Shown piece after piece: positions 57,035 to 64,000 of a stretch of 64,000 nucleotides of DNA. The notes below the pieces were generated by a model. The model had not been told where the DNA came from. It did not search any database and saw nothing but the letters and a program-made list of their open reading frames with translations. How positions within the stretch are numbered: the stretch's first letter is position 1; every line of letters begins with the position of its first letter. Source of the stretch: Calamus simplicifolius. Lineage: Eukaryota; Streptophyta; Magnoliopsida; Arecales; Arecaceae. The DNA is taken from contig UESW01004760.1 in the NCBI GenBank assembly GCA_900491605.1, positions 229,420 through 293,419 of the forward strand, read 5' to 3'. The translations under genes were made by a program, and so were the position numbers.

Positions 57035-58938
57035 TGGTAAACCATTAAAGGAGACAACAATTTAATTTTGCATTAGTCATTATAGCAATAGATTAATTCT
57101 TTTACGCATCTAAGCTAAATAACAAATATTATGCCTCTTTAATTATACCGATAAATCAAGGCCGGGCCATGGCTAGGATCCTTGACGTGCTATCCAGGAC
57201 TGAGGCCCAGGACCGGGGTCCATTCAATTATTAGACTTCACAAGTAAGTAAGTGTCCTAAATGAATTCCACTTTCACTCCACTAGGACTTAGGTAAGGCC
57301 CTATCCCATTCAAGATTATTTTATGCGATATGTTATTCTGCTCAAAATTATCATCGTTTACGTTGAAATTTTGGCAGTAATTCCCCTTATGTTCTCCTAA
57401 ATGTGTGGCTTATATGCCACACTAGGAGAACGTATGAGGATATACAAACTGCAATCTCAACTAACGATGACGAATAGCAGACAAACATATCGCAAAAAAT
57501 AATCTTAAATTGTCCACTAGGACAATTTGAGAATTTGCAAGACTAAGTCTTATAAAGTCTCAAACGGGTCTAAAGGTTATAGTGCTGTGAGAAATAATAT
57601 GAAAAATCAAAGAACGAACTTGACAAAGTATGTATGTCATTTGGATTTACTTTAGATAAGTAAAAATGGATTCAACCTGGCCTAAACTAAATGAGTTCAC
57701 TATATCAGTACTTGAATCTGAGTTCACTATATCAAATTTAATATTTTTGCATTAAATTTAGTTCTAAATGAGCTATATCATTTTTCCTTCATGATATCGA
57801 ATTTATTTTGATTGGTTGGTTTAGAATTTGAGGAATTATATCAAATTATGGTATGCTATATCAAATTTCTTTCAATTGAAGAACATGAATATTATAATTT
57901 TTTCTAATTTGCTAAGAAAATGATTGTGACAATATTTAAAAACTAAATATTTAAAATTTGCTAAGCCAAAATATAACAGGTAATAAAGAAATATAAATTC
58001 ATTAAAAATTTAATCATCTAAACTATCAAAACCATATAAATTGCATGATAAGCATTCTAATAATAATATATCATGAACAATATTTCAAGAAATAAACAGA
58101 TTCGATAACACAAGACATTTATAAATCTAAATATATAAATTTTAAATATATCAAATATTATAAAAATATCAAATTATGCATTACAAGATTAGAGATTACA
58201 TGCAAATTTCTCTAATATTACATATAAAATTGAGTTCATAAACATAAATAAATTAAAGAAACAAAAATTTAAAAAAACTCTACCCTGCCAATTTTTTTAA
58301 AAAAAATGGGGGCCTGGCCACCGTGGCCAGGCCGCCACCGTGGCCAGGCCACCACCATGGCCGTGGCCTCAGGGGTGGGGGAAAAACCCCACCCTGACAA
58401 ATTTTTTTAAAAAAAAAACAGTGGCCTGGCCACCGTGGCTAGGCCACCGCCGGCCACGGCCGCCACCGTGGCCGTGGCCTCAGGGATGGGGCAAAAACCC
58501 CACCCTGAAATTTTTTTTTAAATACGGTGGCCTGACCACCGTGGCCGGCACCTCAGGGGTGGGGGAAAAACCCCACCCCGATAATTTTTTTTTAAAACAA
58601 TGGCCTGGCCACCGTGGCCAGACCACCGTTGGCCATGGCCGCGGCCGTGGCCGGCGCCTCAGGGGTGCGGGAAAAACCCCACCCTGACAAAATTTTTTTA
58701 AAAACCGGTGGCTTGGCCACCGTGGCCAGGCCACCGCCGTGGCTGGCGCCTCAGGGGTGGGGAAAAACCCCACCCCGACAAATTTTTTTTTTAAACGGTG
58801 GCCTGGCCACCGGGGTCAGGCCAGCGCCGGCCACAGCCACGGCCGTGGCCGTCGTCTACGGCCACGACCGCTGCCGTAGCCGTGGCCTCAGGGAAACGGG
58901 AGGGCGGGGGGAGGTGGGGGAGGGGAGGGGGGGCTTAC
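57035..58938 (-). other. First intron of the CACTA 2 transposase gene
   Basis: In minus orientation the donor ACCGAG/GTAAGCCCC at 58938 and the acceptor TTTACCAG near 57035 define an intron of about 1.9 kb separating a non-coding first exon from the start codon. It contains the GC-rich hairpin array at 58305-58870 and about 1.2 kb of plain AT-rich DNA (57040-58300) without genes. Confidence 0.6.
58305..58870. repeat. GC-rich hairpin minisatellite in the transposase intron, CACTA 2
   Basis: Six units of about 85-100 bases. Each has GTGGCCTGGCCA and TGGCCAGGCCAC as perfect 12-base arms with loop CCG, a GGCCGTGGCC-rich block, GCCTCAGGGGTGGGG, the second hairpin GGGGTGGGG/CCCCACCCC with loop GAAAAA, and the tract ACAAATTTTTTTAAAA. 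Later units differ mainly in the central block. The CACTA 1 array at 36530-36910 is clearly related but shorter. Confidence 0.92.
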
Positions 58939-59106
58939 CTCGGTAGATAGGGGACGCCGCCCGGGGGGGGGGGCTGCCACCGATGGTTCATAGCGCCAGG
59001 GGAGAGGGCGGGTGGAGCCGGATGAGGGGATGGCGGCGGGTTAGGGTTAGAATAGGAAGAAGAAGAGGCACGGGGGGAGGTCTGGGCGCGACTAAGTTTA
59101 TATATT
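58939..59106 (-). promoter_or_regulatory. Transposase core promoter and first exon, CACTA 2
   Basis: In minus orientation a TATA box AATATATAAAC (59096-59106) is followed by a C-rich leader. The leader contains the telo-box-like word TCTAACCCTAACCCGCCGCC at about 59034-59053 and GCTCCACCCGCCCTC. The first exon ends CTATCTACCGAG at a GTAAGC donor. Telo-boxes near transcription starts are common in plant housekeeping genes. Confidence 0.6.
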
Positions 59107-60108
59107 GCGTTGCTAATCCCTCGCTAATTTTTTTTTAATTTATTATGGCTTAGCGATGCAATTATGCGTTGCTAATCCATCGCTACTTTGGTTTTTTTAT
59201 TATTTTGAGGAAAATTAATGGCACAAATAATTGCGTCGCTAATGTGTCGCTAATTTGGCGGCAATTTCCAGTGGAAATTTTTTTTATTTTCTGGGAAAAT
59301 GCGTCGCTAATGCATCGCAATATTTTTTTTGATAATTATATTTGATAAAAATTATTTTTTCTAAAAATAATTGCGACGCTGGTTGTATCGCAATGTTTTA
59401 TTTTTAATTTTTTAAAACATTTATTTTTTAAATTTAATTTTGCGATGCAATACATGCGTCGTAAAATTAAATAAATTTTTTTTAATTTTCTGGTTTATTG
59501 CATCGCTAATGCGTCCCTATTTAATATAATTTATTTATAAAATATTGCGATGCAATGATTTTCATCGCAATATTTTAAGTTATTAATTATATTTGATAAA
59601 AATTATTTTTCTGAAAATAATTGCAACGCAAATAGTTGCGTTGCAATGTTTTATTTTTAATTTTTTAAAACATTTATTTTTCAAAAAAATATTACGACGC
59701 AATACATGCGTCGCAAATTTAAAAATTATTTTTTTAATTTTCTGGTTTATTGTGTCGCTAATGCGTCGCTATTTAACATAATTTATTTTTAAAAAAATTG
59801 TGACGCTCTGATTTGGGTCGCAATATTTTTATTTGATAATTATATTTGATAAAAAAATATTTTTTTCTAAAATAATTGAGATGCAAATGGATGCATCGCA
59901 ATGTTTTATTTTTATTTTTTTAAAAACATTTATTTTTAAAAAAATATTGTGACGCAATACATGCGTCGTAATTTTAAAAATTAATTTTTTTTAATTTTCT
60001 AGTTTATTGCGTCGCTAATGCATCGCTATTTAACATAATTTTTTTTAAAAAAATTGTGACGCTCTTATTTGCGTCGCAATAATTTTATTTGATAATTATA
60101 TTTGATAA
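59107..60108. repeat. GCGTCGC-word array between promoter and satellite, CACTA 2
   Basis: Repeated blocks of about 220 bases: TTTATTGCGTCGCTAATGCG, TATTTAACATAATTTATT, TTGTGACGCTCTGATTTG, GATAATTATATTTGATAAAA and TTGCGACGC-type words. Four or five such blocks occur. Every block has CpG-decayed variants. Confidence 0.85.
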
Positions 60109-61890
60109 AAATCGTCGCCGATCTCGCACCATTGCGATCGATCCGATCGGGGATGATCCAACGGTTGCGATCAGAAAATGCTCCATGATCGATCCCGATC
60201 GGCGACGACCGATCTCGGACCGTTGCGATCGATCCGATCGGTGACGATCCGATGGTTGCGATCGATCCAAGCCATGATCGATCCCGGTCGGTGACGATCG
60301 ATTCCGGATCGTTGCGATCGATCTGATCGGCGATGATCCGACAGTTGCGATCGATCCAAGCCATGATCAATCCTAGTCGGCAATGATCGATCTTGGACCA
60401 TTGCGATCGATCCGATCGGCGACGATCTGATGGTTGCGATCGATCCAAGCCACGACCGATCTCGTACCGTTGCGATCGATCCGATCCATGATCGATCCCA
60501 ATCGGCGACGACCGATCTCACACCATTGCGATCGATCCGATTAGCAACAATCCAACGATTGCGATCGGTAAATGCTCCATGATCGATCCCGATCGGCGAT
60601 GACCGATCTCGGACCGTTGCGATCGATCCGACGGTTGCGATCGATCCAAGCCATGATTGATCCTGGTCGGTGGCGATCGATCTCGGACCATTGCGATCGA
60701 TCTGATTGGCGACGATCCAACGGTTGCGATCGATCCAAGCCATGATTGATCCCGATCGGCGACGACTGATCTCGGACCGTTATGATCGATTCGATCGGCG
60801 ACGATCCAACGGTTGCGATCGGCAAATGCTCCATAATCGATCCCGGTCGGCGACGATCGATCTCGGATCGTTGCGATCGATCTGATCGGCGACGATCCGA
60901 TGGTTGCGATCGATCTAAGCCATGATCGATCCCAGTCGGCGATGACCGATCTCGGACCGTTGCGATCGATCCGATCGGCGACGAACCGACGGTTGCGATC
61001 GATCCAAGCCATGATCGATCCCGGTCGGCAACGATCGATCCTGGACCGTTGCGATCGGTGATGATAAGACGGTTGCAATCGATCCAAGCCATGATCGATC
61101 CCGGTCGGCAACGATCGATCCCGGACCGTTGCGATCGATCCGATCGGTAACGATCCGACGGTTGCGATCGATCCAAGCCATGATCGATCCCGATCGGTAA
61201 CGACCGATCCCGGACCATTGCGATCGATCTAATCGGCGACGATCCGACGATTGCGATCAATCCAAGCCATGATTGACCCGATCGGCGACGATCGATCTCG
61301 GACCGTTATGATCAATCCGATCGGCGACGATCCGACGGTTGCGATCGATCCAAGCCATGATCGATCCCGGTCGGTGACTACCGATCTCGCACCGTTGCGA
61401 TCGATCCGATCCATGATCAATCCCGGTCGGTGATGACCGATCTCGCACCGTTGCGATCGATCCGATCAGCGACGATTCGACGGTTGAGATCGGCAAATGC
61501 TCCATGATCGATCCCGGTCGGCGACGATCGATCTCTGACCATTGCGATCGATCCGATCGGCGACGATCCGATGGTTGCGATCGATCCAAGCCATGATCGA
61601 TCCCAGTCGGCAACGACCGATCCCGAACCGTTGCGATCGATCCGATCGGCGATGATCCGATGGTTGCGATCGATCCAAGCCATAATCGATCCCGATCGGC
61701 GATGACCGATCTCGCACCGTTGCTATCGATCCGATCGGCGATGATCCGACGGTTGCGATCGATCCAAGCCATGATCGATCCCGATCGACAACGATCGATC
61801 TCGCACCGTTGCAATCGATCCGATCGGTGACGATCCGACGGTTGCGATCGATCCAAGCCATGATCCCGGTCAGCGACAACCGATCCGACG
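60109..61890. repeat. 89-bp GATC-rich satellite in CACTA 2 (about 20 units)
   Basis: The word AAGCCATGATC at 60269 and 60358 gives a period of 89. The unit contains ACGGTTGCGATCGATCC, AAGCCATGATCGATCCCGG and GGACCGTTGCGATCGATCCG. At least four units carry a variant start AAATGCTCCATGATCG (near 60175, 60567, 60822 and 61492), and some units are shortened (near 60440-60490, 60625 and 61400). It ends at CCGATCCGACGCATGTACC, the same border as in CACTA 1. Long Arg/Ser/Asp-rich frames on the minus strand are products of the repeat. Confidence 0.95.
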
Positions 61891-62757
61891 CATGTACCAA
61901 AATTAATTTTTTTAAAACAATTGCGACGCATCTCATTGCGTTGCAATGTTTTATTTTTAATTTTTTATCTTTTAATTATATTTTATAAAATTTATTTTTT
62001 TAAAAAAACTCTGCGATGCATTATTTGCATTGCTAAATAAAAAATTAATTTTTTTAATTTTTAATTTATTGTGTCGCTAATGCGTCGCTATTTAACATAA
62101 TTAATTTTTTTAAAAATATTGTAACGCACTGAAATCGTCGTAATTTTTATTTCAAAATTATTTTTAATTTTTTTAAAAAAATTATTTTTTAAAAAATATT
62201 GCGACGCAATACTTGCATCACTAAATAAAAATATTATTTTTATTAATTTTATTTTATTGCATCGCTATTGCGTCGCTATTTAACATAATTATTATTTTTA
62301 AACATTGCGACACACTGAATTACGTTGCAATATTTTTATTTCATAATTAAATTTTGTAAAAATTAATTTTATTTAAAATAATTGCGACGCAAGTATTGCG
62401 TCGCTAAATAAAAAATTTATTTTTTTAATTTTCTGGTTTATTGCATCGCTATTGCATCGCTATTTAACATAATTAATTTTTTTAAAAACATTGCGACGCG
62501 CTGTGTTGCGTCGCAATATTTTTATTTTATAATTATATTTTATAAAAATTAAATTTAAAAATATTGCAACGCATTACTTGCGTCGCTAAATTAAAAAATT
62601 AAACTTTTTTGATTATCTGGTTTATTGAGTCGCGAATGCGTCGCTAATTGCGTTGCAATTTTTTGTTATCGCGGAGGCGTCACAATGTGGTCGCAATTTA
62701 GCGACGCAATGACGCGTCGCTAAATTTACGTCGTTATTTCAGTATTTTCTTGTAGTG
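61891..62757. repeat. Right subterminal repeat region of CACTA 2
   Basis: Five or six blocks of about 140 bases with TTGCGACGCA, TGCGTCGCTAAATAAAAAAT and TTTATTGCATCGCTATTGCG, then TCGCGGAGGCGTCACAATG and GACGCGTCGCTAAATTTACG just before the terminus. The last 130 bases match CACTA 1 closely. Confidence 0.87.
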
Positions 62758-62760
62758 TAA

Positions 62761-64000
62761 GGCAATCAAGTCTATCTAAACAAGTATAAGCTTACGAAGA
62801 ACTTATGATTTGATGAAAATATAACCCATCTAAAGTTTTTATTGAACATAAGAATGCTTCCAATATTCCTTGTCTGACCACCAATACACAATAAAATGCT
62901 ACAACGATTAAGCAAAAAGATTTTTTTTTTTTCTGCATGACTCTATATACCAAAAAACTTCTAGGATTTAAAAAATCCATTCTGCAAGAAATAATATTTA
63001 TTTATAAACTTTTTTTTTCCAAACAGGGAAGTGAGTTGTTCCAAGTTATTTCTATAGGATTTTCACCAAGATGATACATATGAGAGTGGGGTTTCTGATT
63101 CCATGGTGAGTTCTTGATGAAACAGTATGATGGCAAACCCAAGATTTTCAAACAAAGCCTAATATACAGTTATGATTTACTACCTGTGTTATAAGCCTAC
63201 ATGCAGCATTTATTTATTTGACCCAAGTGATATTTTGATAGGCATACAGTACAAGAATATAAAAAAACTACAAATGATCGTCAATAAAGAAGTAGTAAGG
63301 CTAGCTAATTGCTACTCATTCTAACTTCATGAAATTATCTGCGAAATCCCACCGTGATTATTAAATTTATCTGGACATCCAGAAAATTAGAATTTCATGA
63401 TTAAAATTATGCTTAGTAAAACTTTCATCAAGAAAAGGATAGCAACCATATTTGTTTCATGATTCAATTTTGAATTAAGCTTTAATAAGCCCCAAAATAT
63501 TACAACACATGTTGTGGTAATTTAACTAGGTCAAAAGCTTTCAGAAGCTCAGTTGTGGTTTTTCTACTGCACCATAGGGACTTGCAACATCTCTTTGAAT
63601 TTGTGAAAAACTATACCAATCACATTGGCTGAAGTATAGTCACATCCCTTCAGAAATATGAATAATGGAGTTCAATTTCAGCCGAGATATCAAGATTTCA
63701 AGATCTCAGTCACAGAGGCTCTTTATAAATATCTCAATATCTCATGCAAACATTACCATGCCACCTTGACGGACTTGTAAATTCAGTAAGCAAATGCATG
63801 TACTTTTAGAAGAAATTTCTGAGTATAGCTACACATGCAAGAATTTGCCAAATCTATTATCTAACAGAGCTCAGAAATTGCTTATCATAATGAGGAAATG
63901 CTGGACAATATGTGATGATGTATGTATTCCATGGTATAGGAGGACAGCTGAACTAAATGCAAACTACTTGCAACCATTAAAATTTGAAGCAATGAACCAT
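62761..64000. other. Intergenic, no gene seen
   Basis: Sequence of ordinary plant intergenic composition to the window end. The only open frames are short and match nothing recognised (for example 62980-62792, minus). No repeat border, tRNA or splice-like coding stretch is supported. A host gene intron or UTR is possible. Confidence 0.45.

Larger units (their letters stand above)
41236..62757 (-). mobile_element. CACTA/En-Spm transposon 2, split by a gypsy element
   Basis: The left end CACTACAAGAAAATTA and the right end TATTTTCTTGTAGTG are well-kept inverted termini. TAA lies outside both (41233-41235 and 62758-62760). Without the nested gypsy element (44074-54984 plus one GTTAT) it is about 10.6 kb. 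It has the same order as CACTA 1: left subterminal words, TNPA-like gene, TNP2-like gene, intronic GC array, promoter, satellite, right subterminal words. The termini are better preserved than in CACTA 1, and several codons that are stops in copy 1 are intact here. TNP2 lacks its middle, so the copy is non-autonomous. Confidence 0.93.

Noticed and set aside
58340..58946. Pro/Trp/Gly-rich frames (115, 97 and 110 codons)
   Set aside because: Open because of the hairpin minisatellite in the intron; no family match and mutually overlapping.
60065..61946. Several overlapping Arg/Ser/Asp-rich frames (up to 239 codons)
   Set aside because: Same effect in the 89-bp satellite of CACTA 2; composition and period explain them.

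Overview
The window is nuclear DNA of a flowering plant. It has long AT-rich stretches, spliced low-copy gene structure, plant LTR retrotransposons, an RTE-type LINE and CACTA/En-Spm transposons. A monocot, possibly a palm, would fit the overall look, but nothing here proves the species. Only one host gene is convincingly intact: a small EAR-motif, zinc-ribbon protein of the GL2-interacting-repressor (GIR) type at 7042-7392 (+), with an intron in its 5' UTR and long CT and GA microsatellites nearby. Most of the rest is transposable elements in nested layers.

Layout. 1-2040: decayed Ty3/gypsy pol. 3055-4931: solo LTR with a 5-bp target duplication; a relative lies at 22947-24895. 6700-7600: the host gene. 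8700-9650: two MITE-like sequences. 10033-20320: an old Ty1/copia element that received three later insertions, each with its own target duplication: a full-length antisense RTE LINE (12133-15249), a 675-bp hAT-type element (15639-16313) and a 3.7-kb non-autonomous Tat-type retroelement (16506-20229) that keeps only the antisense ORF. 20846-21340: a hAT MITE. 25740-26300: a TRIM whose 3' LTR is interrupted by a second Ty1/copia element (26301-29715).

31496-40776 and 41236-62757 are two related CACTA transposons in the same orientation, 459 bp apart, both flanked by TAA. Each carries minus-strand TNP2-like and TNPA-like transposase genes, subterminal arrays of GCGTCGCTAA/TTGCGACGC words, an intronic hairpin-rich GC minisatellite and a GATC-rich satellite (85-bp unit in one, 89-bp in the other) at the same internal place. 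Copy 1 lost the N-terminal part of TNP2, copy 2 lost the middle, so neither looks autonomous. Copy 2 is split by a fairly young 10.9-kb Tat/Retand-type Ty3/gypsy element (44074-54984, minus strand) with gag, protease, RT, two RNase H domains, integrase and a spliced antisense ORF of the Transposase_28 family.

The most interesting signals are the paired CACTA satellites with their unit-length shift, the hairpin array in the transposase intron, the antisense spliced gene of the Tat element, and a GCCGACGCTGG word that recurs in that element's LTRs, antisense gene and internal tandem array. Terminal and target-site assignments were read by eye. No alignment, search or repeat count was computed.
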